Source: Tritonibacter mobilis
GTDB lineage: Bacteria; Pseudomonadota; Alphaproteobacteria; Rhodobacterales; Rhodobacteraceae
NCBI RefSeq assembly: GCF_001681715.1
Contig: NZ_LNWY01000017.1
Span: forward strand, 1 to 64,000
DNA length: 64,000 bases
Direction: 5' to 3'
Part shown: piece after piece, positions 1 through 7,770 of the stretch
How the letters are laid out: each line of letters begins with the position of its first letter
Position numbering within the stretch: the first letter of the stretch is position 1
Notes under the pieces: generated by a model
Databases searched by the model: none
Told to the model about the DNA's origin: nothing
What the model saw: the letters and a program-made list of their open reading frames with translations, nothing else
Program-made: the position numbers and the translations under genes

Positions 1-1297
1 CCCTCTTTGCGCAGCATGTGATCCTGCAGCTGGCGGAAGGCATCCGGCATCTCTGTAAACGGCGCGCCATTACGAAGGGCACCTGGTTTGCGTTGGATAA
101 CAGCAAGATAGTGGCGCCAGTCATAGATGACCTTGCCCGGCTTGCGTTTGGATCGATCAATAATCCGCGCATGCTCGCAAACCGTTTGCCCCTCAGCAAC
201 GATGACCAGCCGTTCGGGGTACACGTGTAAGCTGATCCGATGGTTCGCAAAGCTGGCAGGAACGCTGTAGCGATTGCGTTCGAATGTGATCAGGCACGTC
301 GGCGATACACGTTTGCTGTGTTCTATGAAGCCGTCGAATGCCGGCGGCAGTGCCATAAGAACGGACTTCTCAGCTTCCCAAACATCAGTAATGGACCCCG
401 GCAAGGACTTGTGCGGTGTCTCCGCCCACAGAGCGATGCAGCGATCTTCAAGCCACTGGTTCAGTTCTTCCAGATCGGCAAAAACAGGCATGACCTGCCA
501 CATGCGGTTGCGAGCATCCTGCACACTCTTCTCGACCTGGCCTTTCTCCCAACCCGCCGCAGGGTTACAAAACTCAGGTTCAAACACGTAGTGGCTGGCC
601 ATCGCCTTGAAGCGTGCATTGATGTCGCGCTGCTTGCCTTTGCCGACGCGGTCCACCGCCGTCTTCGCGCGTCCATTGTTCTTGAACCAATGGCGAACAA
701 GGACTTGCTATCGTAAATCCCGCGACCGGGTACGCCGCCGAAGACCCGGAAGCCATGCCAATGAGCATCGAACAGCATCTCATGGGTTTGCAGCGGGTAA
801 GCCCGAACCAGAAACGCTCGGCTGTGCGATAGCTTGATATGAGCAACCTGAAGTTTGACCCGTTCACCGCCGATATTGGCCCAATCTTCGCTCCAGTCGA
901 ACTGGAAGGCTTCCCCGGGCTGGAACACCAAAGGTACATAGGTGCCGCGCCCCGTTGTCTGCTCAGCGCGGTGCCGTTCGTCACGCCAGGCCCGCGCAAA
1001 AGCCGCAACGCGTTCATAGGAGCCGTCATATCCCAGCTTCACCAGATCAGCATGCATTTGCTTGACTGTGCGTCGTTCTTTGCGTGACTTTCGTGTCTGG
1101 ATCAGAAGCCAAGCGGATAACCTATCTGCATATGGGTCCAGCTTGCTCGGGCGCTTGGGCGTATTGAACTTCGGCTCTACAGCGCCCTCACGCAGGTACT
1201 TCTTTATGGTGTTGCGAGACAGACCCGTCCGCCGCGCAATCTCTCTGATTGGCATATTGTCACGCAATGCCCAGCGTCTGATGACACTCAAAAATCC
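1..1297 (-). pseudogene. istA: IS21-family transposase IstA, frameshifted and cut by window edge
   Basis: The minus strand encodes an IS21 IstA integrase. It opens with a helix-turn-helix (IREIARRTGLSRNTIKKYLR) and continues into the DDE catalytic core (FQFDWSEDW, then GVPGRGIYD). After GIYD at about 720 the frame breaks. The rest of IstA ([19 protein letters not shown], then [18 protein letters not shown]) continues in another frame down to position 1, with a few extra codons at the junction. I chose the ATG at 1297 because GGAG lies 8 bases upstream and IstA proteins start this way; a longer reading from 1360 would begin inside the terminal repeat. The element continues beyond the window, so istB cannot be seen. 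The frameshift should make this copy inactive unless recoding occurs. Confidence 0.85.
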
Positions 1298-1353
1298 CAT
1301 GTCGATCACTCCAAATACCCCCAACCAAAACCGTCGGGGCAGTGTGTTCACAT

Positions 1354-1408
1354 GGGTCAATTCTCAGTGACAATTTATGGGGCTACCGGGTCAATTCTCA
1401 GTGACAAT
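1354..1408. repeat. IS21 terminal repeats, two copies
   Basis: The 21-base sequence that starts GGGTCAATTCTCAGTGACAA occurs at 1354-1374 and again at 1388-1408, just outside the istA start. Multiple short direct repeats at the termini are typical of IS21 elements, where they bind transposase. The element therefore ends at about 1408. A decayed copy of the same arrangement lies at 17811-17863. Confidence 0.75.
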
Positions 1409-1490
1409 CAACATGTGAGCCGCCACCGAGATAAATTCGTAAACAACAGAAAACCTGTTTTACTTTCAAAATTCTAAGCGCGAAAATCGT

Positions 1491-1525
1491 AATGTCCGAC
1501 ATTATTGTTGATTTTGTCGGACATT
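1491..1525. promoter_or_regulatory. Palindromic operator upstream of the GntR gene
   Basis: AATGTCCGACA (1491-1501) and TGTCGGACATT (1515-1525) form a perfect 11-base inverted repeat with a 13-base spacer. It lies directly before the GntR-family regulator and its operon. FadR-subfamily regulators usually bind such palindromes next to their own gene, so autoregulation is the simplest inference. No -35/-10 pair is assigned with confidence. Confidence 0.65.
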
Positions 1526-1567
1526 ATGTGTAAGCCTTGTCTCAGCAAACGCAGAGCAGGACCCGCC

Positions 1568-2323
1568 GTGACCCAGCCGACCAACTCAAACCAGCAAACA
1601 CATACGCAGGCCGCAGGCGAAACGCTTGAGACCCTGCCGCCCGGGAGCACAAGCCGGGATGTGCTGGATGCGCTGTCGCGGATGATTGACCGCGAGGGGC
1701 TGCGGATTGGGGACAGGTTGCCGCCAGAGGTGAACATCGCTCGGCGGCTCGGCATCAGTCGGGCCAAGGTGCGTGAGGCGCTGACGTCCTGGCAGAGCAT
1801 GGGCATTGTGGTGCGCAACAAAAAGGCCGGCACCAGGCTGGCAGCTGAAGTGGCGGCAAACGCCATCCATCTGCCGGTGACCATGAAACTGGAAGCCGAG
1901 AGCCTGCTGCGGACCCATGCGGTTCGCCGCCCGCTGGAGGTCGAGGCGGTGCGGCTGGCCGCGCAGAACCGCACCCCCAAACATGCCGCCATCATCACCG
2001 CCCGCGTCAGCGAGCTGATGGCGGTCTATGACGCAGGCGAAGACTGGCGCCCGGCGGATGACCGGTTCCACCGCGCCATCTACGACGCCTGCGGCAACCC
2101 GCTGTTCGAACAACTGATCTTACAGATCCAGCAGGGCTTCAAGGAAGTCTATGAAGCCCCGCTGGGCAAGCCCCATCTGGGCCATGAAACCATTCCGCTG
2201 CACCCGCTGCTGGCACAGGCAATTGCAGAGGGCAACGAGACAGAAGCGACCCGGCTGATGGAAGAGATCCTGACCATGGTCGAAGCCGAAATCCGCCAGG
2301 TGCTGGAGACCAAGAATGACTGA
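1568..2323 (+). CDS. GntR/FadR-family transcriptional regulator (FCD domain)
   Basis: This 251-residue protein has a winged helix at about residues 28-95 (recognition part LGISRAKVREALTSWQSMGI). It is followed by an all-helical FCD ligand domain at about 115-245, with the DDRFHRAIYDACGNPLFEQL motif and later histidines that usually hold a metal in this family. The GTG at 1568 was chosen because GCAGGA precedes it at good distance. Upstream starts at 1505 (TTG) and 1526 (ATG) would overlap the palindrome at 1491-1525. The stop overlaps the start of the next gene by 8 bases, so it is the first gene of the catabolic operon and probably controls it. FCD regulators commonly bind organic or sugar acids; the effector here is unknown. 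Confidence 0.88.
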   Translation: MTQPTNSNQQTHTQAAGETLETLPPGSTSRDVLDALSRMIDREGLRIGDRLPPEVNIARRLGISRAKVREALTSWQSMGIVVRNKKAGTRLAAEVAANAIHLPVTMKLEAESLLRTHAVRRPLEVEAVRLAAQNRTPKHAAIITARVSELMAVYDAGEDWRPADDRFHRAIYDACGNPLFEQLILQIQQGFKEVYEAPLGKPHLGHETIPLHPLLAQAIAEGNETEATRLMEEILTMVEAEIRQVLETKND

Positions 2324-3467
2324 AGATACCGCCCTTGCCACATTGCTTGCCGCCACTCACGGGGCAGGGGGGGCGGTGACGCCTCCGATCGTGCAAAGCT
2401 CGCTGTTTACATTTGACAGCTACCAGGACTTTGCCGATCGGATGGCGGGCCAGACCAGCGCGCCGGTCTATACCCGTGTGCAAAATCCCACCGTTGCGGC
2501 CTTTGAGCAGATGATGGCGCAGGCGGAGCAGGGCGAGGCGGCGATTGGCTTTGCCTCTGGCATGGCGGCGATTTCATCGACCCTGCTGGCCTTTGTGAAA
2601 CCGGGCAGCCGGGTTGCCTGTGTCGAACATGTCTACCCGGATGCCTTTCGGCTGATGGAACGGTTGCTGCGCCCTTTTGGGGTCGAGGTGAATTACCATC
2701 CCGTCAGCGCATTCGAGAACAACCCGGAGCTACTGGCGGGGGTTGATATTGCCTATCTGGAGAGCCCCAGCTCCAACATGATGGAGGTGATGAACCTGCC
2801 ACGGGTGACAGAGCATGCCAAACGCCACGGCACCCTGACGATGATCGACAACTCCTGGGCCGCCGGGGTGTTTCAGCAGCCGCTGACACTGGGCGTGGAC
2901 ATCGTTTTGCATTCGGCCTCGAAATATATCTCGGGCCATTCGGACACGGTTGCGGGCGTGGTTGTTTCCTCCCACGACCACATCACCCGCATCCGTGATC
3001 TGACCGTGCCGCTGCTGGGCGCCAAACTGGCCCCGTTTGAGGCGTTTCTGCTGAGCCGCGGCATGCGCACGCTGGTGGCGCGGATGCGCCAGCATGAGGC
3101 TACCGCCAATCGGTTTGTCGACCGGCTGAGCGCGCTGCCGCAGGTGCGCAAGATCCGCAGCCCCGGCCCCGATGACACGCCGGGCCTGACCGGGCGATCC
3201 GGGCTGATGGCGGTGGAATTTGATGACAGCGTGGATGTTCCGACGTTCTGCGACACGCTGCGCCATTTCAAGCTGGGGGTCAGCTGGGGTGGTTTCGAGA
3301 GCCTGGTGATGCCGGCCCGGATTGGGCTGGCGCAGGCGGGGGAGCAGAATTCAATGCAGAAATTTGGCGTTTCGCCAAATCTTGTGCGGCTGAACCTGGG
3401 CCTGGAGGAGGCCGAGGATCTATGGGGCGACTTTGCTGCTGCGCTGGCAGCGGCAAGTCAGCACTGA
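2316..3467 (+). CDS. PLP-dependent Cys/Met-metabolism enzyme (cystathionine beta-lyase/gamma-synthase type)
   Basis: This is a 383-residue fold-type I PLP enzyme. Visible features are the glycine-containing cofactor loop (GFASGMAAISSTLL), the aspartate stretch MIDNSWAAGV, and the Schiff-base lysine at about residue 203 in HSASKYISGHSDT. The length fits MetB/MetC enzymes, which cleave or form C-S bonds with pyruvate or 2-oxobutyrate as product. Its place between a GntR regulator and a sugar ABC transporter is unusual for methionine biosynthesis. It suggests a catabolic elimination reaction, possibly on an amino-acid conjugate, but the substrate cannot be read from the sequence. The start overlaps the regulator gene by 8 bases, indicating translational coupling. 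Confidence 0.85.
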   Translation: MTEDTALATLLAATHGAGGAVTPPIVQSSLFTFDSYQDFADRMAGQTSAPVYTRVQNPTVAAFEQMMAQAEQGEAAIGFASGMAAISSTLLAFVKPGSRVACVEHVYPDAFRLMERLLRPFGVEVNYHPVSAFENNPELLAGVDIAYLESPSSNMMEVMNLPRVTEHAKRHGTLTMIDNSWAAGVFQQPLTLGVDIVLHSASKYISGHSDTVAGVVVSSHDHITRIRDLTVPLLGAKLAPFEAFLLSRGMRTLVARMRQHEATANRFVDRLSALPQVRKIRSPGPDDTPGLTGRSGLMAVEFDDSVDVPTFCDTLRHFKLGVSWGGFESLVMPARIGLAQAGEQNSMQKFGVSPNLVRLNLGLEEAEDLWGDFAAALAAASQH

Positions 3468-3513
3468 AGCCGTGACACCAACACCAAAAACCAATGCAAT
3501 AGGGAAGGGAAAG

Positions 3514-4773
3514 ATGAAACATCTTCTGAAAGGGATTGCTGCCGCGGGCATGTTGATGGGTTCAACAGCCTATGCCGATACCACGCTCAAGCTGGTCGAG
3601 GTGATCACCAGCCCCGAACGCACCGAGACGCTGCAGGCGCTGGTGGATGAATATGAAGCCGCCAATGACGGCGTGACGGTGGAGATCGTCTCGCTGCCCT
3701 GGGGTAGTGCGTTTGAAAAGCTGGCAACCATGGTTGCGGGCGGTGACGTGCCGGACATCGTGGAGATGCCGGAACGCTGGGCGGCGCTTTATGCCGGGTC
3801 GGGCCAGCTGGCGGCGCTGGATGAGCAGGTTGCGGGTTGGGAACATGGCAGCACGCTAACCGAAAAGACCGTGCAGATGGGCACCCAGACCGGGGCCATG
3901 CATATGCTGCCTTATGGTTTCTATCTGCGGGCGATGTTCTACAACAAGAAGCTGCTGGCCGAGGCCGGTGTCGAAACCCCGCCGGCCACCATGGAAGAAT
4001 TCAAGGCCGCCTCGGCAGCGGTGTCTGAGCTGGACGGCAAATCCGGCTATTGCCTGCGCGGCGGTCCCGGTGGGCTGAACGCCTGGGTGATGATGGCGGC
4101 CGCGATGAACGGCACCAATGAGTTCTTCACCGAAGACGGCAAGTCGCGGATGAATGAGCCGGGCTCGGTTGCCGGATTGCAGTTCCTGATCGACATGTAT
4201 CAGGACGGCAATGCCCCCAAGGACAGCGTCAGCTGGGGCTTCAACGAGATCGTGGCGGGCTTCTATTCCGGCACCTGTGCCTTCCTGGATCAGGACCCGG
4301 ATGCGCTGATTGCGGTGGCAGAGCGGATGCCTGCCGAAGATTTTGCGGTGGTCCCGATGCCGGTTGGCCCCTCGGGCAAGGCCTTCCCGACCATTGGCTA
4401 CGTTGGCTGGTCGATGTTCGCGGCCAGCGAGCACAAAGACGAAGCCTTTGATCTGATTGCACATCTGTCCTCGCCCGAGGCCAACGCAACCTGGACCAAG
4501 CGGGTGGGGGTGATCCCGATCCACAAGGGCGCGGATCAGGATCCCTATTTCCAGACCGAGCAGTTCAAGGGCTGGTTTGATACGCTGAACGGGTCGCAAT
4601 ATGTGCCCACATTGATGCCTGCCTATCTGGAGCAGTTTGGCTATTTCGCGGACAGCATTGCGCTGGATTCCAGCCAGGAGGCGCTGCTGGGCCAGCGCAC
4701 GGCGCAGGACATCGCCGATGAATGGGCCGACTTCCTGACCCAGGAATACGCAAACTGGAAGGCGGCGCAGTGA
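3514..4773 (+). CDS. ABC transporter solute-binding protein (sugar-type, family 1)
   Basis: This 419-residue periplasmic binding protein has a Sec signal peptide (MKHLLKGIAAAGMLMGSTAYA, cleavage after about residue 21). The mature part is typical of carbohydrate-binding family 1: ERTETLQALVDEYEAANDGV near the start, then PYGFYLRAMFYNKKLLAEAG. The ATG at 3514 is preceded by AGGGAAGGGAAAG, a strong ribosome site, and a signal peptide follows directly. The stop overlaps the permease start by 4 bases (GTGA). It delivers substrate to the two permeases encoded downstream. Family membership suggests a sugar or sugar derivative, but ligand identity is unknown. Confidence 0.9.
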   Translation: MKHLLKGIAAAGMLMGSTAYADTTLKLVEVITSPERTETLQALVDEYEAANDGVTVEIVSLPWGSAFEKLATMVAGGDVPDIVEMPERWAALYAGSGQLAALDEQVAGWEHGSTLTEKTVQMGTQTGAMHMLPYGFYLRAMFYNKKLLAEAGVETPPATMEEFKAASAAVSELDGKSGYCLRGGPGGLNAWVMMAAAMNGTNEFFTEDGKSRMNEPGSVAGLQFLIDMYQDGNAPKDSVSWGFNEIVAGFYSGTCAFLDQDPDALIAVAERMPAEDFAVVPMPVGPSGKAFPTIGYVGWSMFAASEHKDEAFDLIAHLSSPEANATWTKRVGVIPIHKGADQDPYFQTEQFKGWFDTLNGSQYVPTLMPAYLEQFGYFADSIALDSSQEALLGQRTAQDIADEWADFLTQEYANWKAAQ

Positions 4774-5705
4774 TTGCCCGCGCTACAAAAACTGTCGTGC
4801 CCCGGAAACCCCGGGCACGGCGCTCGCTGTATCTTCAGTATCTGGTGGAGCCTTTTGCCTATCTGTCGCCTGCGATCGTGCTGATCGGCACGGTGATCCT
4901 GATCCCGCTGATCATCGGAATTTCCTATTCTTTCCAGTCGATTGAGCTGCTGCGCCCGTTCAACAGCGGTTGGGTGGGGTTTGAAAACTACCTCGCCCTG
5001 TGGACCGACAAGAAATTCTGGATCGCGCTGGAGAACACGTTTTTCTGGACCTTCTGGTCGGTGGTCTTGCAGTTTCTGCTGGGGCTGGGGCTGGCCTTGC
5101 TGCTGAACACGCGGTTCTGGGGCAAGCGGCTGTTTCAGGCGCTGGTGTTCCTGCCCTGGGCGGTGCCCACCTTCCTGTCGGCGCTGACCTGGGCCTGGCT
5201 GTTCAACCCGGTGATTGGTCCGCTGCCGCATTGGCTGGCGAGCCTTGGCATCCTGAGCGAGCCCGATAACATTCTGGGCGACCCGGAGCTGGCGATCTGG
5301 GGGCCGATCCTGGCGAATATCTGGTTTGGGGTGCCGTTCTTTGCGATCACCCTGCTGGCGGCGCTGCAATCCATCCCCGGTGAGCTGTATGAGGCGGCCG
5401 AGATCGACGGTGCCAGCGGCTGGCAGAGCTTTTGCAAGATCACCCTGCCGTTCCTGGCGCCGATGATTGCCATTACGGTGATGCTGCGCACCATATGGAT
5501 CGCCAATTTTGCCGATTTGATCTACGTCATGACCGGCGGCGGACCCGCCAATTCGACCCAGATCCTGTCGACCTATATCTTCACAACCGCGTTCCGCAAG
5601 CTGGACTTTGGCTATGCTTCGACCATCGCGGTGGCGCTGCTGCTGATCCTGCTGGTCTATTCCGGGATCGTGCTGTGGCTGCGCAAGAAACTCATCAAGA
5701 TCTAA
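4770..5705 (+). CDS. Sugar ABC transporter permease (MalF/UgpA type)
   Basis: This 311-residue inner-membrane protein has about six transmembrane segments. The cytoplasmic EAA loop (EAAEIDGASGWQSFCKITLP) near residue 210 contacts the ATPase. I took the GTG at 4770, which overlaps the stop of the binding-protein gene. That gives a start of VIARATKTVV followed by a basic segment and then the first membrane helix. It forms the heterodimeric channel with the next gene product. Confidence 0.9.
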   Translation: MIARATKTVVPRKPRARRSLYLQYLVEPFAYLSPAIVLIGTVILIPLIIGISYSFQSIELLRPFNSGWVGFENYLALWTDKKFWIALENTFFWTFWSVVLQFLLGLGLALLLNTRFWGKRLFQALVFLPWAVPTFLSALTWAWLFNPVIGPLPHWLASLGILSEPDNILGDPELAIWGPILANIWFGVPFFAITLLAALQSIPGELYEAAEIDGASGWQSFCKITLPFLAPMIAITVMLRTIWIANFADLIYVMTGGGPANSTQILSTYIFTTAFRKLDFGYASTIAVALLLILLVYSGIVLWLRKKLIKI

Positions 5706-5715
5706 GGACACACCC

Positions 5716-6558
5716 ATGTCTGCCGTTCTCCGACGTCGCCCGGCTGTTGCAATTGCAAAATATGCCGCCCTGGCGGGCTACCTAGCCTTTGCCCTGTTTC
5801 CGCTGTACTGGCTGATCAAGATCGCCATTACCCCGGATGCGCTGATCTATACCGAAGGCACGCAACTGCTGCCCAGCTCGGTCACCTTTGACAATTTTGC
5901 CAAGGTCATCCTGCAAACGGATTTCATGGCCTATTTCGGCAATTCGCTCTATGTCTCGCTGGGCACCGCGGCGGTGACCACCTTGGTGGCGGCAGCGGCG
6001 GGCTATGCGTTCTCACGGTTTGATTTCGCGGGCAAGAAGCTGCTGATCGCGGTGATGCTGATCACCCAGATGTTCCCGCTGTTGATGATCATCGCGCCGA
6101 TCTACAAGATCATCTCGCAGATGGGCATGCTGAACTCGCTGACCAGCCTGATCGTGGTCTATACCGCCTTCAACATCCCCTTTGCCACCTTCCTGATGCA
6201 GTCCTTCTTTGACGGCATCCCCAAGGATCTGGAAGAGGCGGCAATGATGGATGGCTGCTCGCGGTTTCAGGCGCTTTACAAGGTGGTGTTTCCGCTGACC
6301 CTGCCGGGGCTGGGGGCGACGCTGGGCTTTGTCTTCACCGCCGCCTGGTCGGAGCTGCTGTTCGCCTTGATGCTGATCTCCAAGAATGACGCGATGACCT
6401 TCCCGGTGGGGCTGCTGACCTTTGTGTCGAAATTCTCGGTCGACTGGGGGCAGATGATGGCCGCGGGGGTGCTGGCGCTGGTGCCTAGCTGCCTGTTCTT
6501 CATCTTCATTCAACGTTACCTCGTGCAAGGGCTGACGTCCGGCGCGGTCAAAGGCTAG
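5716..6558 (+). CDS. Sugar ABC transporter permease (MalG/UgpE type)
   Basis: This 280-residue polytopic membrane protein is the second permease of the importer. It has the conserved EAA loop (EEAAMMDGCSRFQALYKVVF) in its C-terminal half and about six hydrophobic segments. The ATG at 5716 lies 10 bases after the preceding stop, with AAGGA just upstream. The two permeases and the ATPase are encoded in the common order of carbohydrate importers. Confidence 0.9.
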   Translation: MSAVLRRRPAVAIAKYAALAGYLAFALFPLYWLIKIAITPDALIYTEGTQLLPSSVTFDNFAKVILQTDFMAYFGNSLYVSLGTAAVTTLVAAAAGYAFSRFDFAGKKLLIAVMLITQMFPLLMIIAPIYKIISQMGMLNSLTSLIVVYTAFNIPFATFLMQSFFDGIPKDLEEAAMMDGCSRFQALYKVVFPLTLPGLGATLGFVFTAAWSELLFALMLISKNDAMTFPVGLLTFVSKFSVDWGQMMAAGVLALVPSCLFFIFIQRYLVQGLTSGAVKG

Positions 6559-6568
6559 GGAGGCCCAA

Positions 6569-7645
6569 ATGGCACGTATCCAACTGAACGACGTCAAGAA
6601 AAGCTATGGCGATGTCAACGTGTTGCGCGACATCAACCTGGATATCCAAGACGGTGAATTCATTGTGCTGGTGGGGCCTTCGGGCTGTGGCAAATCCACC
6701 CTGCTGCGGATGATTGCCGGGCTGGAGCCGATCAGCGGCGGTGATTTCCTGATCGACGGCGAGCGCATGAACGATGTGCGCCCGCGCGACCGCGACATTG
6801 CCATGGTGTTCCAATCCTACGCGCTGTACCCGCATATGGATGTGGCCCGCAACATGGGGTTCTCGATGGAGATCCGCGGCGATGCAGCGGAGGCGCGCAA
6901 GTCCAAGGTGGCCGCCGCCGCCGAGACGCTGGGCCTGTCGAAACTGACCAGCCGCCTGCCCAAGGCGCTTTCGGGCGGGCAGCGGCAGCGGGTGGCCATG
7001 GGCCGCGCCATTGTTCGCGATCCGCGCGCCTTTTTGTTTGATGAACCGCTGTCCAATCTGGATGCCGCGCTGCGGGTCGAGATGCGGCTGGAGATTGCCC
7101 GGCTGCATCAGAAACTGGGCGCGACGATGATCTATGTGACCCATGATCAGGTTGAGGCGCTGACGCTGGCGGACCGGATCGTGGTGCTGGAGGGCGGCGA
7201 CATTCAGCAGGTGGGCAGCCCGCTGGAGCTGTATGAGACCCCGGCCAATAGATTTGTCGCGCAGTTCATCGGCTCCCCCACCATGAATGTGGCGCCGGTC
7301 GAGGCCGGGGCAGGGGGCGTGACCCTTGGCGGCAGCCATCTGGCGCTGCCGCATCTGGGCGATACATCCGCCGCGCATGAACTGGGCATCCGCCCCGAGC
7401 ATATCGACGTGGTGGCCCCGGGGCAGGGCATGCTGAAGGCCATGGCTGATGTGGTCGAACATCTGGGATCCGACACCAATATCTATCTGCAGGTTGAGGG
7501 CATCGGCCCGATGATGGTGCGGGTGCATGGCAATATCCCGGCGCGCTCCGGTGATCTGCTGGGGCTGAACATCCAGCCGCAGAACGCCCATGTATTTGCC
7601 GCCGATGGCACCGCGCTGCGCGCCGCCACGGCGCTGGCGGCCTGA
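6569..7645 (+). CDS. Sugar ABC transporter ATP-binding protein (UgpC/MalK type)
   Basis: This is a 358-residue ATPase. It has Walker A (GPSGCGKSTLLRM), the Q-loop (MVFQSYALYPHMDV), the signature (LSGGQRQRVAMGRAIV), Walker B with D-loop (AFLFDEPLSNLDAALR) and the switch histidine (YVTHDQVEA). The C-terminal third (about residues 240-350) is the MalK/UgpC-type OB-fold regulatory domain. It powers the importer formed with the two permeases. AGGGAGGCCCAA precedes the ATG. A 125-base gap separates it from the enzyme genes. Confidence 0.93.
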   Translation: MARIQLNDVKKSYGDVNVLRDINLDIQDGEFIVLVGPSGCGKSTLLRMIAGLEPISGGDFLIDGERMNDVRPRDRDIAMVFQSYALYPHMDVARNMGFSMEIRGDAAEARKSKVAAAAETLGLSKLTSRLPKALSGGQRQRVAMGRAIVRDPRAFLFDEPLSNLDAALRVEMRLEIARLHQKLGATMIYVTHDQVEALTLADRIVVLEGGDIQQVGSPLELYETPANRFVAQFIGSPTMNVAPVEAGAGGVTLGGSHLALPHLGDTSAAHELGIRPEHIDVVAPGQGMLKAMADVVEHLGSDTNIYLQVEGIGPMMVRVHGNIPARSGDLLGLNIQPQNAHVFAADGTALRAATALAA

Positions 7646-7770
7646 CCCCGCTTCCGTGATCCCGGCGGCCCGGTTGCGGCCGCCGCCCCCCATTCTTCCC
7701 GGCCCGCACGCACGGCGTGGCCGAATGATGCCGGTCGCCTGAGCGTGACCGCCAGACGAGGTTTTTCGTG

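Noticed and set aside
4641-5717. Long minus-strand open frame opposite the sugar permease
   Set aside because: It is Gln/Arg/His-rich with no family character and lies wholly over a clear permease gene; it is a shadow of GC-rich coding DNA.
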